Assembly: GCF_027244095.1 (NCBI RefSeq)
Contig: NC_069670.1
Coordinates: 16,759,320-16,823,319 of the forward strand
DNA: 64,000 bases
Direction: 5' to 3'
Source of the DNA: Hemicordylus capensis
Taxonomy: Eukaryota; Chordata; Lepidosauria; Squamata; Cordylidae
Numbering within the stretch: position 1 is the first letter of the stretch; every line of letters begins with the position of its first letter. The translations under genes and the position numbers were made by a program. Shown in pieces: positions 9,841-19,931 of the stretch. Below the pieces are notes generated by a model. That model made no database searches, was not told the origin of the DNA, and saw nothing but the letters and a program-made list of their open reading frames with translations.

Positions 9841-12800
9841 AGGAAAGCGCCCGCTCATGAAGAGGGTGGGGGCTACCACCAATGTTGCCAGTTACCCTTG
9901 CCCTGGGGTAGCTGCTCTTCTCTTTGGGCGCCCTGGTGGTTGCGCGACAGGCAGAAACTCGGCAGGGGAAGCTTCCCTGGAGACAGACAGGCGAGGCTGC
10001 ACCTTCTGGATTTCTGCCTGTGCTACACCCGGGAAGCTGCCTGCGGTGTGGGGGGAAATGGGTAGTTCTTCGGGGGGGGGGAATGGAGGGAGTGAGTAGG
10101 TTGAGTGGGGGTGTCTGTCTGAGGACTCTCGGGGTCAAGAGGGAAGGCAGAGACGTAAAGATTGGGTCAGCAGTCCCATGGGATGGGGTTCTGCCACGGG
10201 ATGTGGTGGTGGCCACCAGCTTGGATGGCTTTAAAGGGGGCTTAGATAAATTCATGGAGGAGAGGTCTCTCAAGGACGACTGGTGGCCGTGGGCCAGCTC
10301 CGAGGCAAGGAGATCTGCTGTTGCAGATAAGCAACAGCAGGAGAAAGGGCATGTACATAGAGGAGAGCTGGTCTTGTGATAGCAAGCATGACTGGTTCCC
10401 TTAGTTAAGCAGGGTCCACCCTGATTGCATTTGCATGGGAGACTAGAAGTGTGAGCACTGGAAGAGATTCCCCTCAGGGGATGGAGCCTCTCTGGGAAGA
10501 GCAGAAGAAAGTTCCAAGTTCCCTCCCGGAGAAGCCGCTGCCAGTCTGTGTAGACAATACTGAGCTAGATGGACTAAGGGTCTGACTCGATAAGCTCCAG
10601 AGGCATCTGGCAGGCCACTGTGGGAAACGGGATGCTGGACTAGATGGGCCTTGGGTCTGATCCAGCACAGGGCTGTTCTTCTGTTCTATTATGTTCTCCC
10701 TGCCGCGCCCCCCCTTCTGTAACACTTGAAAGCAGACCAATAAGGATGGTGAGGGAGGGGGGTGAGGATCAGAGAAGGGGTGGGGAGAGAAGAGGAGGAT
10801 ATGGGAGGTGGAGTTGGAGGTATGGGGAATGGGATTCATTGAGTGGGGTCTAATTGCAGTTCTTAATGCCTGTAGCGTAGGGGATCTGTTAGTTCTTGTT
10901 CAGAGGAATGATGGGGTGATGTGTTCAAAAGGGAGGCTGAAGAAAATAGTGGAGTCTGTGTTCTCTCACTCTTAGACTTCAATATGTTTCCTTTGCTACT
11001 TGAAGAGTTGGCAGCTTCAGTGAATCCCTTGGACACTAACTATCCTCTTTTACTTGGAACTGGGGTTGTAAAAAGGTGCTTTCTCCTTCACCCCCAACAC
11101 TATTCACTGCATTTTTTTTCCAGTAGAACAGGTTATTCTCACTCACTCGGCAAGCATGAGTGCAGAAGTTGGAAGGCATTCGCCTGGAGTCAAAGGGCGA
11201 GTTGAGTGTGTTGGGACATGCACAATGACCTTTACTCTCAAGTGGTTGCAGTTTTAAGCAGAGGTGGAGAATTAATGGGTAACTTCAGCAAAATTCATTG
11301 GGGAAAGAGGCTACCTAACTTAAAAACTAAAGGTATCGACATGAACCTGCTTTATCCTGGGTCAGACTGATGGTTTATGTAGCCCAATTTTGTCTACTCT
11401 GCCCAGAAGCATTTTTTTTTTAAGCTTAAGATTCTTTACGTGGAAATGCCAGGGATTTCCTGCATGCAAAGCAATCTCTCTACTACTAATCTAAAATCTC
11501 TCTCCTTGTATGCTGCTTGAAGCCTGATGTTCAGGGCAGGTTAAGCTGGCTCACATTTTGTCTTTAAAGCCACATTTAAATATCTTCTCCACTGCCCTCT
11601 CCTCCCATGTTCATTGCGTGGAAATTGTCTTGTTTCGCTCCAAAGACACATTGTGGCAAAACTCCAAGGAAGGAAGCAGGTTCCATAAGCACAGAAGAGT
11701 TACAGAGAACGCCTCTGCATGCACTTGATGATGTTGTTTGTGATACGTTTCTGAGATTGTTAATGCTCTCCATCAGTCTAGGCATTCCAAAGAGGTCGTA
11801 GGAAAGGAGCCTGTTCTTGTGCATAAGCCCCATCAGGGAATATGTAGGCCTAAAGGGGGCTTAAGAACACAGGAAGCTACCTTCTGCTGACCCTTGGTTC
11901 ATCTAGCTCAGGATTGTCTACACCAGGCCTGCTCAACTTAGGCCCCGCAACTATTTTTGAACTATAACTCCCAAAATCCCTAGCCATAGTTGCCAGTATT
12001 ATTATTATTATTTTATTATTTATTCAATTTCTATACCGCCCTTCCAAAAATGGCTCAGGGTGGTTTACACAGAGAAATAAATAAATAAGATGTCCCCCAA
12101 GGGCTCACAATCTAAAAATAAACATAAGATAGACACTAGCAACAGTCACTGGAGGTCCTGTGCTGGGGGTGGAGAGGGCCAATTACTCTCCCCCTGCTCA
12201 ATAAAGAGAATCATCAAATTAAAAGGTGCCTCTTTGCCAAGTTAGCAGGGATTATAGCAGTTGTAGGCCAACATCTACAGGACGGCCGAAGATGAGCAGC
12301 CCTGGTCTACACTGACTGGCAGCAGCTCTCCAGTCAGCTCTTTCCCAGTCCTACGTGAGTTGCTGCCAGGAATTGAACCTGGAAGCTTCTGCATGCAAAG
12401 CAGGTGTTCTACCATGGAGCTATGGCCCTATCGGACTCTTGGAGACTCCTTCCCCTAAGAGCATAAGCACTGGCCTGCTGGGGGAGGACTAAAGGGCCTA
12501 CCTAGCCCAGCAGCAAATCTCCACTTGTGGCCAGCTAGATGTTCTCAACAAGCTTAGGCAGCGGCAAGGGCACATACATCCTGCTGCGTTGTTCCCCCAG
12601 CAGCGGGTTGCTGCCTCCGAATATAGAGCTCTGACCACTGGTCGGAATCGACAGACCTGCCCTCTTTGAACAGAGTCGGGGGATTTGAGAGAACTCCTGC
12701 TGTCCAGTGAGACTGATCGCATTCTGCATAAAGTGACTTTAAACCAAAAAACCAAAACACCCTGTCAGTTTGGGTCTCATGTGATGCTTCCTGTTTTCAC

Positions 12801-15800
12801 AGCTGGAGTTTGCTGTCCAGATGACCTGCCAGAATTGTGTGGAAGCCATTCAGTCGTCTCTGCGGGGCACACCAGGTGATGTGGGGAGCTGGGGTCGCGG
12901 CATTCTTCTCCCTGTTCTGCTCCTCCCAGAGTGAAATGCCCTGCCTGGCCCAGCCCCTTCCTCCTTCAAAGGGTGGCAGCTTTTCATTTTTGGCTTCCTA
13001 GTCGGAAGGCCCCTGGTTTGATTCCTGTTGGGACTGCTTCTGGCTGGGGAAGGGGAACTCTGTCTCTGGGGAATGGGCGTTATACTCCTGCAGAATGCAC
13101 CAGAGTCTGTTCTTGGCATCTTCATATGGTGTGGGGGGAAATCTCTGTCTGCAAACCCTGGCTGCTGGTCAGCATGGACAGAACTGCCCAACTCTGGCCC
13201 TCCACTGTTGTTGGACTACAACTCCCATCATTCCCAGCCATGCATCATTCCCAGCCACAGTGGCTAATAAGTCAGGGGTGATGGGAGTTGTAGTCCAACA
13301 TCGGAGGGCCAGTGTTGTGCGATCTATGCACGGCTATCAGTGGATGAGTACAAAACTGCTTTCCTCTTGTTTGCTCTCGTTGCATTGCTCATTACATCGT
13401 AAATCAAAATCTATTTTCTATCTATATATTTCTCTAAGGTGTACCTGTCGCTAATCCCATGCTTAGCAGCTCTCGCGAGAGTTTGCAAGCAAGCTCCCGG
13501 TAGGGGGAGAAAGAAGTGGTGGTGCTGGCGGACAGGCAGGAAACAAAACAGGGGCGGGAGGCAGAAGGCAGTAGCCAGCAGGCAGGAGAAGGCGGGGAAA
13601 GAAAACGGCGGTGGGAAGGGAAAACTAGAGGTGCGGATGCTGTGCGCCTGGCCCAGCTAGTAACCTTTTATTTGTTTAACATTGTTTGGCTTGGGTGACT
13701 GTGTAATGTTGGTTGCATGCTGCCTTATCTGCTTTTCATCTTATAAAAATGTTTGTGTTGTGTTTTCCCTGCATTCTCGGTTAACCCCTCCTAACTTGAG
13801 TAAAGAGGTGCCTTCTTAAAGTGGTGATTCTCTTCATTTAGCAGGGGGAGAGCAACTGGCCCTCTCCAACCCCAGCACAGTGGCTGGGTGTCTATCTCCA
13901 GTGGCTGGTGTCTATCTTACATAAAATGTAAATGTAAATAATAATTAATAATTAATGTTTTGTTTTTTTTAAGATTGTGAGCACTTTGGGCACAGAGAGC
14001 CATTTTATTTATTTATTTTTATTTCTCTGTGTAACAGGGAAAGCAACTGGCCCTGTCCACCCCCAGCATAGCATCCTCTTTGGGAACTTTTTGTTGAAAA
14101 GCAGTATATAAATATTTGTCGTTGTCGTTGTGCATGATAATGTTCTCTCTGTGGTTTTTAAAATTTTAAAAAACACAAAGAGCCAGTATGGTGCAGTGGT
14201 CAGAGTGTTGGACTAGGATCGGGGAGACCTGAGTTCAAATCCCCACTTAGCCATAAAACTCATTGAGTGACTCTGCGCCAGTCCCTTCTCTCTCAGCCTG
14301 ACTTCACAGGGTTGTTGTGAGGATAAACAAACACACTCCTCTGAGCTCCTGGGAGGAAGAGTGGGCTATACATGTTAAAAAAAAAAATCGTTAATAAAAC
14401 TGATGCCTAAGCCGCCTTGAGCGCTTGGTCCAAGTGGAAAGGGATAAAAGTTGCCAGATAAATAGCATTCTGGAGAAAAGTGGGGGCTGGCCACAGGAAG
14501 GATTCTGAGGAGGTTTAATGGAGTAAATAACACACAATGCAATGATTCTTAGCACGCAAGCGTCTGCCTTCTCATACACACACCTCTCTCCCTCCTTCCA
14601 TTCCCTTCCAGGCCTTGAGGTGCTTGACGTCCGGCTCGATTCCCAGAGTGTCCTAGTGGAGACCAGCCTCAGCACCGAGGAGGTCCACGGCCTTTTGGAA
14701 GGCACGGGGCGCAAGGCCGTGCTGAAAGGAATGGGCGGGGCCGTGCCACGTGAGTCCCCGCCCCCAGCCCTCCCTTTCTTCTGGCCCCCCCCCCGCGCCA
14801 TTTCCCCAGCATGGCTACCTCTGAAGCCAGCGTTTCAGTGGATACAGGCAGTGGGGCTCTTTCTTCCCCAGTGACCCCTGGGATCTGTCGTCCTCTGGTG
14901 CGGGAAGTGGGGCGGATTAGGATTTAATGTTGGCAAATGTGTGGTTGTGCAACTTGCCGCCGGGATTCTCTGTGCTGTGGAATTGTGGGTTGGGGGCCCT
15001 ACCTCTCATTGGGGGGGTTTCCAGGAGTAAAATGGCTGTTCTTTGGGGGGAGGGGGGGCTTTTTCTCTGGAGCGTGGGAACATGAGAGCAGCCCTGCTGG
15101 GTCAGGCCCAAGGAGGCCCGTCTAGTCCAGCATCCTGTTTCGCACAGTGGCCCACCAGATGCCGCTGGGAGCCACAGCCAGGAGTTGAAAGGGGCAGGCC
15201 CTCTCTCCTGCTGTGACTCCCCTGCAACTGGGACTCCTGCCTTTGAGGCTGGAGGTGGCCTATAGCCCTCTGGCTAGTAGCCGTTGATCGATCTCTCCTC
15301 CCATGAAGTTATCCAAAACTCTCTTCAAGCCATCCAGGTTGTTGGCAGAGAATTTCACAAGTTATTATGCATTTATAACACAATTAGACAATTATGCGTT
15401 GTGTGAGAAAGTAGGGCTTCACAGCTTCGGCTGTCCTGCAGATGCTGGACTACAACTCCCATCATCCCTCACTAGATATGTGAAGACCTGGTTGTGGGGG
15501 AAACATCCCCCCCCCGAAAAAAAACCCCTGGTGTTTTCCAGGTTTAAACCCCACCCCACATTTTCCCACAGGCCTTCACATCTCTGTCCCTGACTCTTGG
15601 CCCTGTGGCTGGGGGTGATGGGAGTTGTAGTCCAGCCCTTCTGGAGAGGAAGCCCAAGCTCTTGTGACCTCCGATTCCCCTTGCAGACCCGCCAGGCAGC
15701 GCAGCCGTGGCCATGGTCTCGGGGCCCGGAGTGATACAGGGTGTGGTGAGGTTCTTGCAGCTCTCCCAAGAGAAGTGTCTGATTGATGGGACCATTGATG

Positions 15801-18800
15801 GCCTGCAGCCGGGACCCCACGGTATACACGTACATGAGTTTGGGGATATCACCGGCTCCTGTGACAGGTGAGAGGTGCCAGCTGGCCTCATCCTCCCACC
15901 CTCTCTTAACCTCTAGCCGTTCATCCGACTCAGTATCAAAATCCTAAATTCTGCTCTCTCTGTTTCCAGCTGCGGGGATCACTTCAATCCTGATGGGGAA
16001 TGCCATGGGGGTCCCCAGGACGTGCACAGGGTAAATTGCAGCCTCCCCACATCGACCATCTCTAAAGGCAATCGCATTTTTTAAAAGGGCAGTGTTCTAG
16101 CGTGTCGGAGAGCTGGTCTCACGGTCCCAAGCGCGAGTGGTCCCCTGTGCTAAGCAGGGTCTGCTCTGGTTTGCATTGGGTTGGTTGACTACATGTGAGC
16201 GCTGTACGATATTCCCCTTAGGGAATAGGGTGGCCCCTCAATGGAGGAGCATCTGCATGCAGAAGGCCCCCAGTTTTCAGTCCCTGGCAGCATCTGCAGG
16301 TCGGGCTGGGAACCTGGGACCTTCCAGATGCAGAGCGGATTCTCTGCCACTGAGTTACGGCCTCCAAAATCTTTGCTGCGCTGAATTTAACTTGCTTCCT
16401 GGAGATACACTTCTTGAAAATAAGGATCCTGGGGGGAAATAACCCCCCCCGCCTCTAATTTTTACTGAAGCCTTAATGGAAACATATAAATGGGGTGGGG
16501 GCCCTTGAGGGTCAGGGTGGAGTGGGGTTCCCCAGGTGTGAAAAGGTGGAGAATGCTGGCTCTAGCCTGCCCATAGCACAGCTGATAGCCTTGGACTCTC
16601 GGTTGACGTTGTCCCCCAGAATCTAACCATGCCACCTGTGGTTCTGTTCCCAGCATGCTGGAGATCTTGGCAATATCTTGGCCACCACCAGCGGGAGAGC
16701 TTCGTTTCGGATGGAAGACAACCGGCTGAAGGTGAGGCTTCCCCGGAGCAAGTCAGCAGCCAGGTGATGGGGGTTGATTGAAAAGCTCATGGGGCTGTGG
16801 AAACGGACTGCTGCTATGGAGGAGAGCTGGGCTTGGGGTAGCAAGCCTGAAATGTCCCCTTTGCTAAGCAGGGTCTGTCCTGGTTGTATTTGAATGGGAG
16901 ACTACATGTGAGTGCTGTAAGCTATTTCGCTCAGGGGATGATGGGGCCACTCTTTTAAAAAAAAAGAAGAAGAAGAAGAATTTTGATGGAGTAGTAAACC
17001 AAAGGAGACAAAGACAAATCACCATAAAGGCAGTATAAAACCAATCATTTTTCAGAATGAAAAACCTCATTTTTCTAATTAATAAAGTAAAGAAAAGATA
17101 TCTAGAACAAGACAAAGCAAAAGAAATTCAGACTCTTAGAGAGTTATAAAATCTAATCAGCTTCTTGTAAATTACATATCGAGAACACTATAAATCAAAT
17201 CCAGAAAATGGGAACAAAGTTTGACCATAACGGATATTATGATTTATAAAGGGTTCCCAGACAGACATGAATGATTTAGTTGGGGCCACTCTGGGAAGAG
17301 CATCTGAGGTTCCAAGTTCCCTCCCTGGCAGCATCTCTAAAATAGGGCTGAGAGAGACTCCTGCCTGCAACCTTGGAGAAGCCGCTGCCAGCCTTTGTAG
17401 ACCAGGGCTGTTCAACTTCGGCCCTCCTGCAGATGTTGGCCTACAACTCCCATAATCCTTGGCTATTGGCCGCTGTGGCTGGGGATTATGGGAGCTGTTG
17501 TCCAGGGATTATGGGAGCTGTTGTCCAAAAACAGCTGGGGATGCCTAAATTGAGCAGGCCTGGCGTAGAGAATACCGAATTAGATGGTCCAGTGGTCTGA
17601 CTTGGTAGAACACCGCTTTCTGTATCCCTACTACCATGAATATGTATATACTGCTTTTCAACCCAAGTTCTCAAAGTGGTTTAGACAGATAAATAAATAA
17701 TATGGTCCTTAGAAGCCTAGAATGGATCTGTGGTCCATTCTCTCTCTTGTTTTTTGCTTTGTTTGGTTTGGTTTTTGTTTGATCCGTTAAGCAAGCTTAC
17801 CACGGCCCGACAGTGTAGTCCATCCAAGTACTACGTTGCCTTGTCACAGCCGGTGGTACTGGAAAGGACCGCACCCCAGCAGCCTGTGTGAGCTGATGGT
17901 GACCTCAGTGGCGGCCCATTCCCTCAGCATTGCTGGGGGTTGCCACGGGCAGCCTCCTGACCGCTGAAATGCTCCTTGCTGTCTTCCCTCTTAGGTCTCG
18001 GATATAATCGGGCGCTCTCTGGTGGTGGACTCTGGGGCGGATGACCTGGGCCGCGGCAACCACCCGCTCTCCAAAGTCACTGGAAATTCAGGCCAGAGGT
18101 GAGCGGCAAAGGACCAGTTCTTGCCCCCTGCAGGCTGCAGTGTGTGGGGGAGTGGTTAAAGCAGCGGTTTCCAGACTACAGATCCCATTATCCCTGGCTA
18201 TTTGCCACTGCGGATGATGGGAGTTGTAGTCCAGCAACAGCTGGAGGGCCGAAGTTGCACAGCCCTGGGTTAAAATGTTGGATTAAGACGTGCATCAGCC
18301 ATAATTTTGTTCTACATTGCCCAGAGACTTGAGTTTGGGGTCATATAAAAATATGTTAAAAATAAGTAAGTAAGGGGTCGTATAAAAATATGTTGTAAGT
18401 AAGTAAATAAATAAATAAAAACTCACTGGGTGGCTCTTGGGCCAGTAACCTCCCCTCTGCCTTGCCTACCCCGCAGGGTTGTTGGGAGGAGAAAATGGGA
18501 AGAGAGCCATCTATGCCGTCTCGAACTTATTGGAGGAGAGACGGGATAAAAATGTACCCAAGCAGGAATTGCTAAGGCCAGGGGCGTGCAGCTTGTTCGA
18601 AGAGGAGAAGCGACACATGAGTTAGAGGGATGGCTGCTTGCAGGGCACAGCAGCTGTGACCCTTGACCTCTGCAAGTCACACACACACACACACACACAC
18701 ACCCGAGGCTTTGCCAGACGCCGCCTGTGCATATCTGGCCTTATCTCGTTAGTCAGAAGGGTGGGAAACCCGTTTTAGAAAGCCAGAAGGGGAGATTCTT

Positions 18801-19058
18801 GAGATAGCAACTTCTGGGCTGGAGGCTGAGTTCTGAAGAAGCATGGGGCATGCACAGCCCTGGCCGAAATGCCTAACCGCCTGCCTTTTCCTGCTTGCTT
18901 TCAGGGTGGCCTGTGGGATCATTGCCCGCTCTGCTGGCCTCTTCGAGAACCCCAAGAAGATATGTGCCTGCGATGGGGTGACTCTGTGGGAAGAACGGGA
19001 GCAGCCCCTGGCCGGACCGGGCCGGAGGGCTGCCAGCCAGCCGACCCCTCATCTCTAG
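9802..19058 (+). CDS. CCS: CCS, copper chaperone for superoxide dismutase
   Basis: Eight exons were traced by frame: 9802-9834, 12803-12875, 14612-14749, 15687-15867, 15970-16030, 16654-16731, 17995-18098 and 18905-19058. All introns are GT-AG and the junctions keep frame, giving 273 aa (human 274). Family knowledge: cytosolic and mitochondrial CCS hands Cu(I) to SOD1 and helps form its disulphide. Domain I carries the Atx1-like MTCQNC copper site (Cys20, Cys23). Domain II is SOD1-like, with HVHEFGD and zinc ligands matching His146, His154, His163 and Asp166. Domain III ends with the CAC copper-transfer motif (Cys243, Cys245) after [13 protein letters not shown]. All key residues are present, so the gene looks functional. 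Exon 1 codes only [11 protein letters not shown]. The introns hold CR1, SINE, Helitron and MITE insertions but no exon is damaged. Poly(A) signals follow at 19922-19931. Confidence 0.97.
10185..10705 (+). mobile_element. CR1-type LINE 3' end, split by a SINE
   Basis: Sense-strand remnant of a CR1 ORF2 end ([21 protein letters not shown]-like) continuing into the CR1 3'UTR and a terminal TTCTATTATGTTC like the known CR1 ATTCTATG tail. A composite SINE interrupts it at about 10362-10592, after which the CR1 sequence resumes at CCAGAGGCATCTGG. Lies in CCS intron 1. Confidence 0.7.
10362..10592 (+). mobile_element. 5S/tRNA-Ala composite SINE nested in CR1
   Basis: Starts GAGAGCTGGTCTTGTG. It carries the 5S-like box (TTAAGCAGGGTC ... 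GGGAGAC), then the shortened tRNA-Ala-like module, then the body GAGAAGCCGCTGCCAGTCTG and GAGCTAGATGGAC. Its 3' tail is truncated where CR1 resumes. Confidence 0.75.
11924..12304. mobile_element. hAT-type MITE with 8-bp TSD, itself interrupted
   Basis: Terminal inverted repeats begin CAGGCCTGCTCAACTT on the left and CAGGGCTGCTCATCTTCGG on the right (read inward). It is flanked by an exact 8-bp duplication GTCTACAC at 11916-11923 and 12305-12312, as expected of hAT elements. The palindromic arms (ACAACTCCCA type) are separated by a LINE tail at about 11997-12243. Confidence 0.8.
11997..12243 (-). mobile_element. LINE 3' end (GCCCTGAGCC family), innermost insertion
   Basis: In antisense it shows the family signature ATACCGCCCTTCCAAAAATGG, AAGGGCTCACAATCT, CTCTCCCCCTGCTCAATAAA and GCCTCTTTGCCAAGTTAGC, with an ATT-rich tail at the left. 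It sits between the arms of the hAT MITE. Confidence 0.75.
13190..13318. mobile_element. Palindromic hAT-like MITE
   Basis: Left arm CTGGCCCTCC ... GGACTACAACTCCCATCATT and right arm GATGGGAGTTGTAGTCCAAC ... GGAGGGCCAG form a long inverted repeat in CCS intron 2. The ends are worn, so no target duplication is claimed. Confidence 0.65.
13421..13660 (+). mobile_element. Short non-autonomous Helitron
   Basis: Starts TCTATATATTTCTCTAAGG after an A (13420) and ends CCCAGCTAG before a T (13661), the A/T insertion context and TC...CTAG termini of Helitrons. A wobble-paired hairpin (GGTGCG with TGCGCC) lies just before the 3' terminus. Its last 25 nt match the end of the minus-strand element ending at 30214. 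No Rep/helicase coding is present. CCS intron 2. Confidence 0.65.
13785..14140 (+). mobile_element. LINE 3' end (GCCCTGAGCC family), sense
   Basis: Sense copy: TAAAGAGGTGCCTT, GTGGTGATTCTCTTCATT, CAGGGGGAGAGCAACTGGCC and AGATTGTGAGCACTTTGGG, ending GCAGTATATAAATATT. It includes an internal duplicated stretch near 14035-14075. CCS intron 2. Confidence 0.7.
14178..14388 (+). mobile_element. tRNA-derived SINE (GTGCAGTGGTCAGAGTG head)
   Basis: The head has A-box-like and B-box-like segments (GTGCAGTGGTCAGAG; GAGTTCAAATCCCC), then a body ACTCATTGAGTGACTCTG and GTTGTTGTGAGGATAAACA, and a tail CTCCTGGGAGGAAGAGTGGG typical of squamate LINE-tailed SINEs. CCS intron 2, 220 bp before exon 3. Confidence 0.7.
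15072..15405 (-). mobile_element. CR1-type LINE 3' end, antisense
   Basis: Reads GAACATGAGAGCAGCCCTGC, TCTAGTCCAGCATCCTGTTT and GTGGCCCACCAGATGCC, then the antisense of the CR1 C-terminal coding region (LDGLKRVLD-like, worn). CCS intron 3. Confidence 0.7.
15413..15645. mobile_element. Split hAT-like MITE
   Basis: Left arm GGCTTCACAGCTTCGGC ... CTACAACTCCCATCATCC (15415-15472) and right arm GTGATGGGAGTTGTAGTCCA (15615-15634) are separated by about 130 bp of unrelated sequence. CCS intron 3, just before exon 4. Confidence 0.5.
16108..16366. mobile_element. Composite SINE joined to an inverted tRNA-type head
   Basis: Plus-strand 5S-like head (GCTAAGCAGGGTCTGC) and tRNA-Ala-like module (GAGCATCTGCATGCAGAAGG) run to about 16310. 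They then switch to a reverse-complement tRNA-type head (GAACCTGGGACCTTC ... CCACTGAGTTACGGCC). CCS intron 5. Confidence 0.6.
16954..17280. mobile_element. Unidentified A-rich insertion with 12-bp TSD
   Basis: It lies between two exact copies of TGGGGCCACTCT (16942-16953 and 17281-17292), which occurs once in intact SINEs. The insert is A-rich on the plus strand, starting with A9 and (GAA)n. It has no terminal inverted repeats and no family I recognise. A 12-bp duplication suits an L1-type retrotransposition event. Confidence 0.6.
17403..17562. mobile_element. hAT-type MITE in SINE body
   Basis: Ends CAGGGCTGTTCAACTTCGG (left) and GAGCAGGCCTG (right), with palindromic arms CTACAACTCCCATAATCC and GGGATTATGGGAGCTGTTGT, the latter partly duplicated. 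Flanks TTGTAGAC and GCGTAGAG are worn copies of the host SINE site GTGTAGAC. Confidence 0.75.
17636..17702 (-). mobile_element. LINE 3' tail fragment
   Basis: Antisense of the AAACCACTTTGAGAACT ... AAAAGCAGTATATAC type tail with an ATAA repeat. The same type of tail occurs at 35222 and 63655. Confidence 0.55.
18148..18562 (+). mobile_element. tRNA-derived SINE carrying a MITE and a LINE tail
   Basis: Head GTGGTTAAA is interrupted by a hAT MITE (18162-18267) and resumes GGTTAAAATGTTGGATTAAG ... CATCAGCCATAA. It is interrupted again by a LINE tail (about 18304-18416) and resumes AAACTCACTGGGTGGCTCTT ... GGGTTGTTGGGAGGAGAAAA. CCS intron 7. Confidence 0.65.
18162..18267. mobile_element. hAT-type MITE, 106 bp
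   Basis: Right end CAGGGCTGTGCAACTTCGG (inward), left end CAGCGGTTTCCAGACTAC. Flanks GGTTAAAG (18154-18161) and GGTTAAAA (18268-18275) form a 7/8 target duplication. Confidence 0.7.
18678..18702. repeat. (CA)n microsatellite
   Basis: Uninterrupted CA dinucleotides, 200 bp before CCS exon 8. Confidence 0.9.
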
Positions 19059-19921
19059 GCCTTCCAGCTCCGCCTGTGTTCTCGGCTTGAGCTAGGACTT
19101 CCTGAGATGCTTGGAATCCTAGGGCTGACTGAGAGCCGGAGACCTCAACCACCCGCGGAAATCGCGCTAAGAGGGTGGGCCTATTTTTGATAGCCGAACT
19201 GTCCTCGCAAGCGGAGGGGATGGGAGAACAGGGCAGCCGTGTGTGGTCTTGTGAACTCTGCTTTTGCTTGAAACATTCCAGAAAAGAAAAAGGGGATTTA
19301 CCTTTTGTGGGGGGGGGGTAGTGGGGAGGTAAGACCGAGTTGCATCTTGCATATACTTGCACACCTGAGGGGCACTGCTCTTTGTGAACGTTTTCCTCGC
19401 ACGCCACCTTTGCCCTTCTGTTGTGCCCCGTTAAGGGGGTTGCCTCTGTTTTTTTTCTTCTTCCTGGCAGACATTCTGTGCTCTTCAGGACTGGCCGGCA
19501 GAAATTCTGCAGGTGTAGCTTTGTGGCCATGCAGTACTGGAAGAAGCGTAAGCAGCTGAATTTCCGTGTGGTAATTCACTCTTAAAGGTGCAGGGATCCG
19601 ACCAGAAGAAAAGGGGGCGACCCTCCTCTGCAATAAGAGGGCAAGGCATACACAATCCTCCTCAAGAAGGTGCATCCTATAGTCTGTTTTAATTTTTTAC
19701 AAAAAAGAGTACTTTGTGGACAGAGCCTCTTGGTGTGTGTGTTGGGAAACCATTGTTATCCGTACAGCGTTGCTGAGCAGTGTATAAACAACAGTTTGCT
19801 CCTAGGATGGTGTTAGTAGAATGTGTTTGCCAAAGACTTTTCTGGCTTCAGGCATGTTTGTCTTGGTCCTCTCTTAGAAATGCTAGCTTGGTCTTGCCTT
19901 TTTTTCTCACAGGCAGTGAGA

Positions 19922-19931
19922 AATAAATAAA
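19922..19931 (+). terminator. Poly(A) signals, CCS
   Basis: Overlapping AATAAATAAA, 864 nt after the CCS stop; a further AATAAA-like site lies at about 20036. This fits a 3'UTR of about 0.9 kb. Confidence 0.6.

Larger units (their letters stand above)
11861..12430 (-). mobile_element. tRNA-Ala-type SINE, carrier of two nested insertions
   Basis: In reverse orientation the right end reads as a tRNA-like head (CATAGCTCCATGGTAGAACA, then TTTGCATGCAGAAG and a B box), and the left end is the SINE tail. The body is interrupted at 11924-12304 by a hAT MITE, with GTCTACAC on both sides. Lies in CCS intron 1. Confidence 0.75.
16821..17630 (+). mobile_element. Composite 5S/tRNA SINE carrying two insertions
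   Basis: The 5S-like head (GCTAAGCAGGGTCTGTCCTG, GGGAGACTACATG) is at 16870-16910. The tRNA-like module resumes at 17281 after a 327-bp insertion, and the body is broken again at 17403-17562 by a hAT MITE. The tail ends near CTTTCTGTATCCC. CCS intron 6. Confidence 0.75.
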
